Positions 1-9,453 of a stretch of 64,000 bases of DNA are shown piece by piece. Every line of letters begins with the position of its first letter. Position 1 is the stretch's first letter. This DNA is from Marsupella aquatica (Eukaryota > Marchantiophyta), in contig OZ316898.1 in the NCBI GenBank assembly GCA_973895155.1, positions 2,728,001 to 2,792,000 on the forward strand, given 5' to 3'. Position numbers and translations under genes: made by a program. The notes below the pieces were generated by a model. It had not been told where the DNA came from and made no database searches. It saw only the letters and a program-made list of their open reading frames with translations.

Positions 1-322
1 AGTGAAGTCCCTAGAGCCTGACTCTAGGGCCCCACCAGATATATGTCTATGATCAAGATTCCCCACATGATCGTTTCAATAGAACTAGCGCCGGCACCTT
101 TAATTCCATCCGATTTGAGATTCAAGCTCCCAATTCTCGGTTTCAACTCCATTTCGTCACTTCATCCTAGTTTCATTCTCCGAGCTACTGTTAGTATCGA
201 TCTACCAGCACCACACTTCGTTTTATCTCTACGATATAGAGTTTCTACTATGTAGGTTCTAGTCTTGCAGCAGTTTCAGTGCTTTGCCAATCGAATTCAA
301 AGCGCCTCGAAAAGCGAACGCA
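1..322. other. Upstream flank of the oxygenase gene
   Basis: I see no gene here. It is the immediate 5' side of the oxygenase CDS and should hold its 5' UTR and core promoter, but I find no convincing TATA box or other site to assign. Confidence 0.4.
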
Positions 323-1762
323 ATGGTCCGTCTGTCAGCTGCAATGGCACAACTTGACAGCCATCCGAAGGAGGAGTTTGCAAAACTACAGCAGGTTGGG
401 CAAAATACTCCAGAAACGCTCCTCACGAGTATTCCGATTGTCGACTTTGCGGGCATAGACGGGCCAGAACACACGAGGATATGTCAGCAGATTGCAGAGG
501 CTTGCGAGACTTGGGGCTTTTTCCACTTGATCAATCATGGAGTTGACCAGTCTCTGCTTAAGAGAGCGAAGGAAGTGTCGTGGGAGTTCTTTCATGGCCC
601 CGAGGAGGAGAAATCGAAGATCAAAGTTCAGGTACTTGAAGGTTGGAACCATTCCAAAAATTTGGTCGAAGGAAATAATATGATACAAAAGGATACAGTT
701 GAGCATATGTACGTCGTTTGTCATCCAGAAAGACCAAATTCCGATCGAATTCCACAGCAACCACGATCATACAGGTATATATCACCTCCAATCCTAGCTG
801 ATAAAAATAATGGGCAATTTTGTCGATTCTGGACGTCAATTTTAAAGACAATCAACGAAAAATGGATTGCTGGCGAGTTACAACGTGAGATCGGAAATCT
901 TTGCAGCGTGATCTCTTTCTGACCAGTTGATTCATGGAGTTGCATAAAGCTTCATATTCAAATGTTTCATAGCTTTGTCTTGATTCAACAGACCTACAAT
1001 ATTGGAGTACACGAAACGGCTAAAGTTTCTGGGTGAGAAACTGCTTATTATACTTTCAGAAATGCTGGGTCTCGCGCCTGAAGCGTTACAGACCGCTATG
1101 ATTCGTGGCACCGCCAGCCAATGCGTCCAGATTAGTTTGAGGTCCAATTTCTATGGAATGAACGAAAATGGGGAAGCACTTCCAAATCTTTGCCACGCCC
1201 ACAGCGATCCTGGTTATCTTACGTTTTTACTTGCCGACGAGGCTCCGGGACTGGAAATCAGAAAGGATGGGCATTGGGTGAAAGTCGACCCCATACCCGG
1301 TGGTTTGATCGTTAACGTCGCTGACACGCTCGAGGTAAAGTTCCTTTGCTTGTTTCGGATTCATTGGGTGCATCAAATCTGACATTTTGTGCCAAAAATA
1401 TTATGTCTACAAACGCATAGCGAGTGAGGATAGTCTTTTGTAGTGCTTCAAATTTTATGATCTGTCCTAAGATCAGCATTCCTTTAATCGGCTTATACAA
1501 CTGATTTGACGGAGAACAGGTCTGCAGTAATGGTCGTTACAAGAGCATTTACCACAGGGGACTACCATGTGGCAAGCAAGAGCGGCTATCATTGGCAAAT
1601 TTTCAGATGCCCGAGATGGATGCAGTGATTGGTCCAATTCCGTCGCTCATGAATGAAAGCCATCCTCCTCTGTATAGAACTTTCCAATTTGGAGAATACG
1701 TCCTAGCAGCCATAGAACGTGGGCTGGACGACACACCTGGATTACAGTCCTTCAAACTATAA
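323..1762 (+). CDS. 2-oxoglutarate/Fe(II)-dependent dioxygenase, 3 exons
   Basis: Predicted soluble dioxygenase of the plant DOXC-like class that oxidises a small molecule using 2-oxoglutarate, O2 and Fe(II); the substrate cannot be read from sequence. Exons are 323-774, 992-1334 and 1520-1762. Both introns are GT..AG and the joined frame gives 345 residues. The N-terminal DIOX_N region covers about residues 37-100 (IPIVDF, WGFFHLINHG). The catalytic core has the iron ligands H221-x-D223 and H277 and the 2OG-binding R287-x-S289 in ERLSLANF. The usual NxGD motif before the third exon reads NVADTLE, an Ala for Gly change. The open frame extends upstream of 323, but the first ATG is at 323. Length and motif order match the family, so the gene looks intact. 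Which branch it belongs to (flavonoid, hormone or DMR6-like) is not settled. Confidence 0.88.
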
Positions 1763-4439
1763 TAGACAGTGTTGATTCGATTTCATTAAGTACGACATAG
1801 CTCTCAAAGCTGAGTGCTTACTGTCGACCTATCGCTCGCTTGAAGACAGATCATGGGCCAGATTTGCAAGACGGTGTACAGTATTAAATGAATACAAATT
1901 CCATTCAATTGCCGTGACTTATGTACATATGTTTCAATACTTGTGATTGTTATTACAAGGCTCCAGGCTCGAGTTCAAGCATGATCCGCTATACGATGGT
2001 TGACTGTAGCACCGACAACAGCTCCATGAGCATCATTCTGTCATGGACTGACCGAACAGCTGTGCCCATCACGAGGATTGGATCTAAATTAGGTGTTTAT
2101 GTCCAACTCTTTGATGACCTCTGTGTACACAGAGTCACAGACAACGCCATAGAACATTGCGAGAGCAATAGAAAAGCAGGCAGAGGAATTCGAGTAAGTG
2201 TTCCTTTGACAGTGTTGTTGTTACAAGTAGGGGCCCTGAATTTTGGGTTAGAGCCTCCAAGACTATGCCAGAGACTGCCTCAATGCTAGGGGATGAGCTG
2301 CACAATTGGAACATAATTTTTTCTTCAAATTCATGCACAATTAGTTCTACACATATGCGTTGCACACGCACAAAACGATGTTGTTACACAACAGATGTCT
2401 TTGTGTAAAAAATGTAGTCGAGTGACTCTGTTAGATTGTAATTATATAGCCTGATGTCAAGGTGTGACAAAGACATGCAACTGAGGGACGAAAATCTTGT
2501 TGTTATTTGGGTTGTGTCATTTGTACAACCATGTTGTGTTTGTGAAAGTGTTGTTGATTGGTTGGGTTGGGTGATTGTTGTTGTCAAACTCTTGTCATTT
2601 AAATTAAATAATGTTGTAATTGTAAAAGTGATGTTGTTGGGGAGGACAAGGGTGTGGAGAATTAGGGCTACACAAGAAAAGGAATAAAGTAGGGGGCATC
2701 ATGGGGTCCAGCTCGATGTTATATGGAGGAAGTGAATTTTTTAATTTTTTGACGTCCCTATCCCCCCCTTCCCCATGCCTTCACTTTCTTTCCTCTTGCG
2801 TTCCCTGCCTTCCCCTTCCCCTTCCCCTTTTTCTTTCCTCCAACATTATTCAAAAAGAGAACAAAAGTTGGGAAGAAAAGACAAAATCAACCTGCAAAAA
2901 TGGAAAATTCTCTTGAGTTCTCAAGGGCCAAAAACCTATTTCTCCTTTCGTCACTCCGTGACATAAACCTCCATATCATGTCAATCTATTTTCCCTTTAG
3001 TGCTCTATGCTCAGAAGAAGACACTATCCCACGCATTGAGTATTTATTGGCATAGAGCATTAAAGGGAAAATATGATCCCAGGCAATCATGTATCCTAGC
3101 ACATGTACTATACTCCTACTACAGCTACCCATTGCAGTCAATGCAGGCCAGAGTTTCAAATAACTCTGAACAATATCTAACAACAGAGTATCGTTCCCTC
3201 ATTTTTCAATTTGTAAACAGGCTATGGGAGGGATTGGGCATGGTCCCTTATTATGGTGGTTGATGAAAAGTTTTTGCATCTTTGTTTACCTCTTCAGTTG
3301 AGTGAAAATTTCCTTACTGGAAGTCTCTCACCAAATAATCTTCTTCTGAGCATTAGGCTGATGATTGATTGGCTGTGGGACTGTAAAAAAAAGATAAGCA
3401 TGTTTTGGCATCTACTATAATATCACATAAGGATCTAATAGATCAAGCCTGGAATCAAGCAAAAATACTTTTGGCTGAATCAAGTATACTTTTGATTTTG
3501 AGGAGCTGATCGATTGGCTGTCACCAATGAAATTAAGTTCAGGATATAAATTGAGGAAGCTTATAGGCTCAAAACAGCTGTACATCAGGGTGCCTCAAAG
3601 TTTCAAAGTTATGGACTATGGGTTTTGGCCTTAACAAATAACCATTAATAGCTTATTTCATAGTGTTATGTACAAGTTTTTTTTTGTTTTTATCCACTAG
3701 TCTCTACAGTGGAATTATGGCAAACAATTATGTATCATGAATTTGGTAGTCCATATATTTTTCTGTAGTAGTTCATGTCCATCAAATTTCAAAGAATTTG
3801 AAACTTTGAGACACCCTTTTAGAGTCAATGAAGTTGACAGTACCACTGGCGGCAGACATTGTAACATTATAGAACTCACCATATTGCCTCATAATTAGTA
3901 CCAAGGAAGCTAGACCAAAGCATACACAAATACAGTTAGCTCTCTCTAAGTGCATGCTCTTGGGAAGACTAAATTGGCATGCACTAAACCAGGTGTTGCA
4001 TTCCTTGATAAACGCACCCCCCCAAAATGTGCACTTATCAAAAAGTGCACTTGAGTTAGATTCCTTTGTTAAATTTAGAGCCTCTCTGTTAGTGAGTAGT
4101 CACCCTCTACTTTGTATCCCTGCCCTTATTCTGTGCCCACCCTCCTTAAGTGCATTCTATACTCTACTAAGAATGGGCATGCATTTACCGGCCTGTAAAT
4201 GTGATTTCATGATTTTGTGCTTTTAGCCTGAAACGCTTATCAAGGGTAAGCACTTATAAAGTTGTCCTTCAGCAAAATGATTTTAGCCCTGTGTGCGCTT
4301 AGAAAAAGCACTTAACCCATGTAAAAAAAGGGAAGAACAGGATGACCTGCACTAATCAAGGTAAGCGCTTATAAAGTGTGCGCTTAGAGAGAGCCCTGTA
4401 TAGAGTCTTTAGAAGAGTCATTCTAAAGGGTACAGGTAT
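1763..4439. other. Gene-poor spacer with simple and dispersed repeats
   Basis: I see no supportable gene. About 2370-2680 is a GT-rich tract with many GTTGTTG words. About 2750-2840 is a polypyrimidine tract. 4210-4400 has several variants of a short word containing gcttataaagt/gcgcttag, which resembles decayed non-coding repeats also glimpsed near 22.2 kb and 26.0 kb. The short open frames have no family resemblance and no splice support. Confidence 0.4.
2987..3073. repeat. 24-bp inverted repeat forming a stem-loop
   Basis: The arms at 2987-3010 and 3050-3073 are reverse complements apart from one position, which would be a G:U pair in RNA. They are separated by a 39-base loop. The sequence is AT-rich with a short purine-rich core. 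It could be the tips of a tiny MITE or a transcribed foldback; no terminator or miRNA assignment can be supported. Confidence 0.55.
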
Positions 4440-5500
4440 TATAGCCAAAACACATTGCAAATGTTTTTGGTTGGGGAATTTCTTTCATGGGGAGAATGAG
4501 ATAAACTTGGGAGGATTCACAAGGTGGTTCACGTTTTAACATTAACGTCTTAGAGACGTAAAGCTCAGATTCCATCGTTGAAGCATCTACTGTAGCTCAA
4601 AAAGTCTACTGAGTATGCTCTGTGCTAGCCATCGAGACCATGCTTAGAAGTACATGAATTCTAGGAATGTTTGACAGGGGACCATGCTTAGAAGTACATG
4701 AATTCTAGGAATGTTTGACAGGGGACAGTAAGTTCCTTTAAACCACGAGGGGTTCTCGTGAGTGAAACTGGTGAACCCTCTTGTAGCGTACTTGTCGATC
4801 AAACATAGAGTGCCTCAGGTTTTGGACACCTGCCTGCCTGCCTTAGATCATGTCGAGAATACAAGGGTACTGAATTGCACTCCCCACCTGAATTTTTGGA
4901 AATCTGTTGACATCAGAACGTCTCGAATTTGGTTCTTGTTTGAGTAGATTTCCTTCCTAAATCATTTGGAAACTTGTATTCCAGTTTATAGGATATTCTG
5001 AATTGCACGCGCTGCCGGATTCTTTGAAAACTGTTGGCATTAGAAGATCCTGAGATTGGTTCTTGATTAATTGCACTCCCTGCCTGAATCTTTTGGAAAC
5101 GTGTCTGCAATAATAGATCATCTCGATTTTATGGCTGTCTACAAGTACATGTCCGGCCTGAATTATTCGGAATCAAGTGCCCGTGAAACACGTGAAATCT
5201 AGTTGTGCTCTATCCTTGCCCTGCCTGTATCCTACAGACACTATTCGGCGTGCATCTCGGGTCCTACTTTCCCTACTGGATTTTTTTGGGGGCTCAAAAC
5301 CTGAGCTGAGTTGACTGTTTAAGAATGTCCAGAGCTGAAGGTACTACAAGAATCATTTGGGCGAGGGTTCGTGTAATTTGCGAAGTCTGCCAGAATCCTT
5401 CGGCCAATGGACAAACCTGCAGCACTTGAAGATGGATGTGAGGGTCTGGAGTAACAAATTACCCAATTCTATACCAGGACTTAGGTACCTGTCAATCTAG
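4440..5500 (+). pseudogene. Decayed leucine-rich-repeat gene fragment (copy A)
   Basis: In one frame or another, this stretch repeatedly gives LRR units of the type L-x-x-LP-E/D-S-F-G-N-x-S-A. Clear examples are ELHSLPESFGN near 5063-5100, ELHALPDSLK near 5000-5030, and WTNLQHLKM..NKLPNSI near 5410-5480. Stops and frameshifts separate the units, so no long frame survives. The spacing of about 70 bases per unit and the LP-E-S-F-G-N core resemble the LRR region of plant disease-resistance-type proteins; no NB-ARC or TIR part is present. A related copy lies in opposite orientation at about 27080-28215. Boundaries are approximate, set by where similarity between the two copies fades. Confidence 0.65.
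4637..4724. repeat. Perfect 44-bp tandem duplication
   Basis: Two identical 44-base units sit head to tail at 4637-4680 and 4681-4724, inside LRR pseudogene copy A. The inverted copy near 28 kb has only one counterpart of this segment, so the duplication is specific to copy A and recent. Confidence 0.85.
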
Positions 5501-6471
5501 GCGCAGGTAGGTTCATATTTATTCCTTGCCATATCCATACAGGTTCCAAAAAACACTAAATTCCCTGTCTCGTTGACGCGCATATCCACAAATTCTAGAC
5601 GATTCCACGCTCAAGTATAAAGGCAAAACTCACAATACGGACTCTAACCTTGCCCACCACGGAAACTGCGTTTTTCCAGAGCAAAGAAAAACAATCTGAG
5701 GCGTCCTTACAAGGATTCTAAGAGATCGCACCCTCTATAGATAAAAACTACTCTCACATACTCGAACAGATCCAAAATTAGTCTCGAGTTACTATCGGTG
5801 CCCCAACAGCTTTCTCTTAGTATCTTGTGTCAAATGATACGAAGTTGCATGAGTTTGCTAGAGAACTTTCGTACTTTACAATCCGTCCAATCCGATGACA
5901 CAGGGATCCTTACTGAATTTAACTAGTCTAACAAGTTCAAAATAACCATGTGCATATGATACACAAGCTAAAGCACGTTCAAGAAGGACAGTGGAGGATT
6001 TGTCTGACATCCATTTATGAACTCCTGGGAATGATCACTGTGAGCCCCGTTGAATAGCGCTAGGCCTGAAATTAAAACAATGCTGGCGGGGCATGGTAGT
6101 GCTAAGAGTATGCTTAGCTGTATAATTTACAAATTGAGAAGCAGCAATGATATCTACCAACGTGCGCTCCAGAAAGCTGCTTCCGTAGGTTTGAATGCTT
6201 GAACCTGTTTTCATTTTGCCTGTTTCTTGACTTTCAAACCCTGCTCTGTAAGAAAATATGAACTATGAAGAACTTCTATCATGGGGAATATGGCAAATCT
6301 GTTCACCATTAGCCTAATCTATTCTGCCTCTAAATTCCCCCCTCTAATCTAAAACTTTGCGACGTCTTTTGTAAGGCATTTGTCTGCATGGTACCCATCT
6401 GTGGAGCATTGGTCTTAGTGCCCTATCCACAAATTGCAAACTGGGCGAACCATCCTATGGTAGCTAGCGAT
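5501..6471. other. Spacer between LRR remnant and kinase-like gene
   Basis: I see no gene. The left part probably continues the non-coding edge of the LRR remnant; a GT-like donor context follows the last LRR unit near 5510. The right end is the 3' flank of the minus-strand kinase-like gene. Confidence 0.4.
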
Positions 6472-7920
6472 TTACCGTGCCTCCATAGTTCGGCTCATCA
6501 GAGCCTTGCTTGTCATCATGCTCGCCTCCCATTTCTCGGACGCGATCATAACCCTCGAGAGGTCAAAGGCAATACTTCTCATCTCAGGGCGGCTGGCTGG
6601 ATTACTGTCTACGCACGACTTCCCTAGCTGGGCAACCTTCAGTGCTAAAGGTAAAGGATAAGAGTCCTTCAGAAGCGGATCCATCCATTGCCGAAGCCTG
6701 GCTTTGGGCTCCTGATCTTCCAGAATTGCCTGGATTGCTTCGAAGAGAGTGAATCGTTTGAGAGTGTTGGGGCTACCTACGCTGCTATCAGGACGAAAGA
6801 CGATGGCTTCCTGTCCTGAGAGAATCTCCAACAGCACTACTCCAAAAGCGAACACATCTAACTTGGATGTCACCACTCCAGATCTCATGTATTCAGGTGC
6901 CATGTACCCTCTAGTGCCTGTGAGCTTCCTGCTACGTGACCGACTCAGTCTTGGCCTAACCACACTTGGTGACGCTGGCTCCTCCGACACCTCAGTGATC
7001 TCGCTGGAACTGGCAATATTAGAGCTGTTGGTCCGAGAGAATTGCTGCGTTGGAGGGACTTCTCCTGCTAGGTCAGCAATTCCAAATTGAGCGATCTTGG
7101 CGCGCAAGGTTTCGGAGTCCAGAAGAATGTTGTTGCTCTTGACATATTTGTGGACCAAAGGGATGTGTGCACTCTCATGCAAGTACTCCAACCCCTTGGC
7201 AACATCCACGGCAACCTGTAGTCGCTTCATCCAGGTATTGAGGACACAAAATCCTGGAGAATGGACGCTTCTTAGGCAATCTCTCAATTTAGCTGCGTTG
7301 AGGAATGGGTACACTGCATACAAATAATCTCCAGTTTCGGTAGAGCAAGCCCCAATCATGGACACGACATTGCTATGATGAACGCTGCAGAGGGTCTTCA
7401 GCTTTGGTACTAGGTCCGTGTACATATCTCCCTTCTTGTGGACAGAAATTGCAACATCCATACCACCTCTTACTGTTCCTCTGTACACAGAATTGCCGAT
7501 CTTCTTAGATTGGCTGAAGCCGTCGGTGGCTTTGTTGAGCTCCTTGTACTGGAAAACGATTGCCCCATCTCCCACAACCTCCCTCAACGCCGGTAGAGAG
7601 CTTTTGGAGCCAGTACTGCTTGTGGACTCCTTGGAATGGCTCTGTCTACAGGAACTCTGTAACTCTTTTGAATGGGTCGGTGTGAAGTTTGAGATGGTCT
7701 GAGATGTCAACTCTATGCTGCTGCTGCTGTCGTGTTGGTTGACCCTACTGCTGGTCCTCGAGGGCCATGTTCTCGCTTCAGCCTGCGGTTTTTCGGTGTC
7801 ATTGCCGGATTTTGGCGGTATCGGCTTTGAGGACTTTGTAGACTTGCGCTTCACCAAGCACATACTGAAAGTGTAACGTAGAGCAGGCTTGATGGACAGC
7901 ATACCCATCAACCGGTACAT
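6472..7920 (-). CDS. LYR/NFP/LYK4-5-type pseudokinase without LysM ectodomain
   Basis: Receptor-like pseudokinase, 482 residues from the first ATG (7920). The frame is open to about 8049, but without an earlier ATG. A Ser/Thr-rich N-terminal region of about 100 residues precedes FQYKELNKATDGFS and a kinase fold ending near residue 460. The kinase resembles LysM-receptor kinases of the NFP/LYR/LYK4-5 branch (HKYVKSNNILLD, AKIAQFGIADL, GTRGYMAPEYM, LDVFAFGVVLLE). All key residues are lost: the Gly-rich loop is KKIGNSVYRG, the VAIK Lys is Ser159, the HRD Asp is Tyr259, the DFG Asp is Gln278, and the helix-C Glu is missing. The frame itself is intact, which argues for a maintained scaffold rather than a dead gene. 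No LysM domain, signal peptide or convincing membrane helix is visible. An unseen upstream exon is possible: a gtaagt donor lies near 8132 on this strand. No gene symbol is assigned. Confidence 0.82.
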   Translation of the reverse strand: MYRLMGMLSIKPALRYTFSMCLVKRKSTKSSKPIPPKSGNDTEKPQAEARTWPSRTSSRVNQHDSSSSIELTSQTISNFTPTHSKELQSSCRQSHSKESTSSTGSKSSLPALREVVGDGAIVFQYKELNKATDGFSQSKKIGNSVYRGTVRGGMDVAISVHKKGDMYTDLVPKLKTLCSVHHSNVVSMIGACSTETGDYLYAVYPFLNAAKLRDCLRSVHSPGFCVLNTWMKRLQVAVDVAKGLEYLHESAHIPLVHKYVKSNNILLDSETLRAKIAQFGIADLAGEVPPTQQFSRTNSSNIASSSEITEVSEEPASPSVVRPRLSRSRSRKLTGTRGYMAPEYMRSGVVTSKLDVFAFGVVLLEILSGQEAIVFRPDSSVGSPNTLKRFTLFEAIQAILEDQEPKARLRQWMDPLLKDSYPLPLALKVAQLGKSCVDSNPASRPEMRSIAFDLSRVMIASEKWEASMMTSKALMSRTMEAR

Positions 7921-8769
7921 AATTTGCTTCTGAACATTGCCCACTCTGCCAAATGCACTTGTGGACTTCGTCTCACCCTGCTGATCACTAAATTGTTGAA
8001 CAGCATAATCCACGAATGTACTCCCAAGTTCAGTGGCGGCACAGCTACCTTAGAGCTGAAGAATAGCTCCACCTCCCAATAGATCCGGAACTACTCGCAA
8101 TAAAGGAAAGCAGTGAAGAAACTTACATCTCCTTTTAGTCTCGGCAATGTGATCTGTGAAGAGAGTCATAGATCAGCATGTCGGTTCCAACCTCGTTTGT
8201 ATTGAAGTACTGTACACAGGTTAAAGACGAAGAACTGCCATCATGTCCCTCTGCTGTTGTACTTATTTAAGGTGAAGTCATCCCAGTCGCTGCGCTCTGA
8301 ATACTTCAGTCTAAGCATGTGCTTCCCAGCCGCTTGATGGTCCAGGTACCAGACCACAAGCCAGACGAAAAGGTCCGGCCATCCAACTTCCACACTACCT
8401 TAACCCTCAAGTTGACTGAGTTGACTGAGTTGACAGAGCTCAGCATGCTACTTCCAGCCTGCTTCAGCAACCGATACACCAGGAGAAACAAGCTCTAAAA
8501 CAAAAAGTGATGTTCAAAACGAGAGGAAGATATCATCTCATTCGCTCACTTCAGTAACCATTCTATCCGGGCTTCAGCTGATAACAACTCGCCTTGGTGG
8601 TTCTGAGCTCCGGTTTACAACCAGATTGATGGGGATATCTCCAACAGTTATCTTGCCGCTATCAAAGTACTGAGCCTACCCCAAACACACTCCATTTCTC
8701 TGCTCCACCTTCGCATCACCTGGGGCCCCTGCTCGATCCTGATCCCGAAGCTCAGCAGTTCGCACAGCA
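7921..8769. other. 5' flank of the pseudokinase gene
   Basis: On the minus strand a good donor (ggagat|gtaagt, about 8132) is followed by a possible acceptor near 8050, so a 5'-UTR or upstream-exon intron is plausible. Reading the minus strand to about 8500 shows no LysM-like sequence. A short TTGACTGAG duplication lies near 8415. No other gene is seen. Confidence 0.35.
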
Positions 8770-8875
8770 TTGGCCAAATCTGTGCAGAAACGACGAAGCA
8801 GTCCCACAACAACCAAATCAGAAAACCGTTCTCCCGTCCATCACCTGGATTTGCTCCTGCTACAGCTCCTGCTGT

Positions 8876-8949
8876 CCCCCAACTTTGTCTTCTCACAGTC
8901 TTCCCCCAACTTTGTCTTCTCACAGTCTTCCCCCAACTTTGTCTTCTCA
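8876..8949. repeat. 27-bp tandem repeat, about 2.7 copies
   Basis: Units at 8876-8902 and 8903-8929 are identical, and a partial third follows to about 8949. The period is nine codons, and the repeat is open on the plus strand (SPNFVFSQS-like), continuous with the open stretch that runs to 9453. Confidence 0.8.
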
Positions 8950-9015
8950 GTCTTTCTCACAGTCTTCCGCTTCTCACGATTCCCTCTCGCTTCCTCTACT
9001 CTACATCATTTTTCC

Positions 9016-9453
9016 ATGGACATGAATCATCTTTCTGCTGAAGGACGAACATCGCCAGGACAAAACTACTCACAGACAGATCGAAACTGCGTCCACACTC
9101 CTTGTTGGGACTCGGGATTCTCGTGTTCCACTCGTCCGACACTCTCTCTGATGAGACGACATAACAGAGCTGCTCAGCTCCCCGATGACTCACTGCTCTC
9201 GCCACGTCGTCGTGGTCCTCTGCTAGCACTCACACTGTCTAGTGGTCCCGAAGATCCAACGGTGGAGCCCCTGGAATTCTCTGCGAGCCGTCGATCCCTG
9301 AGGCCGCCACACGGATACCATACGGTACGGTGTAACGGTATTCCTCTCGGTACTAATACAGAGACCCTGGACCGAATTTTTAATGGCGAAAATTCCAATT
9401 ATCTCGTCTCGATCGTCGATATAGGAGATCTACGGCGTGCGGTGGGCATTTAG
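9016..9453 (+). CDS. Hypothetical open frame, 145 residues
   Basis: An ATG-started frame of 145 residues, Ser/Arg/Pro-rich, ends at a TAG. The frame is also open upstream to about 8770 through the 27-bp repeats, but with no earlier ATG. I recognise no domain, signal peptide or family. The local sequence is GC-richer than its surroundings, which lengthens chance open frames on both strands. It may be a chance frame or part of the 5' region of an unseen gene. Confidence 0.18.
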   Translation: MDMNHLSAEGRTSPGQNYSQTDRNCVHTPCWDSGFSCSTRPTLSLMRRHNRAAQLPDDSLLSPRRRGPLLALTLSSGPEDPTVEPLEFSASRRSLRPPHGYHTVRCNGIPLGTNTETLDRIFNGENSNYLVSIVDIGDLRRAVGI

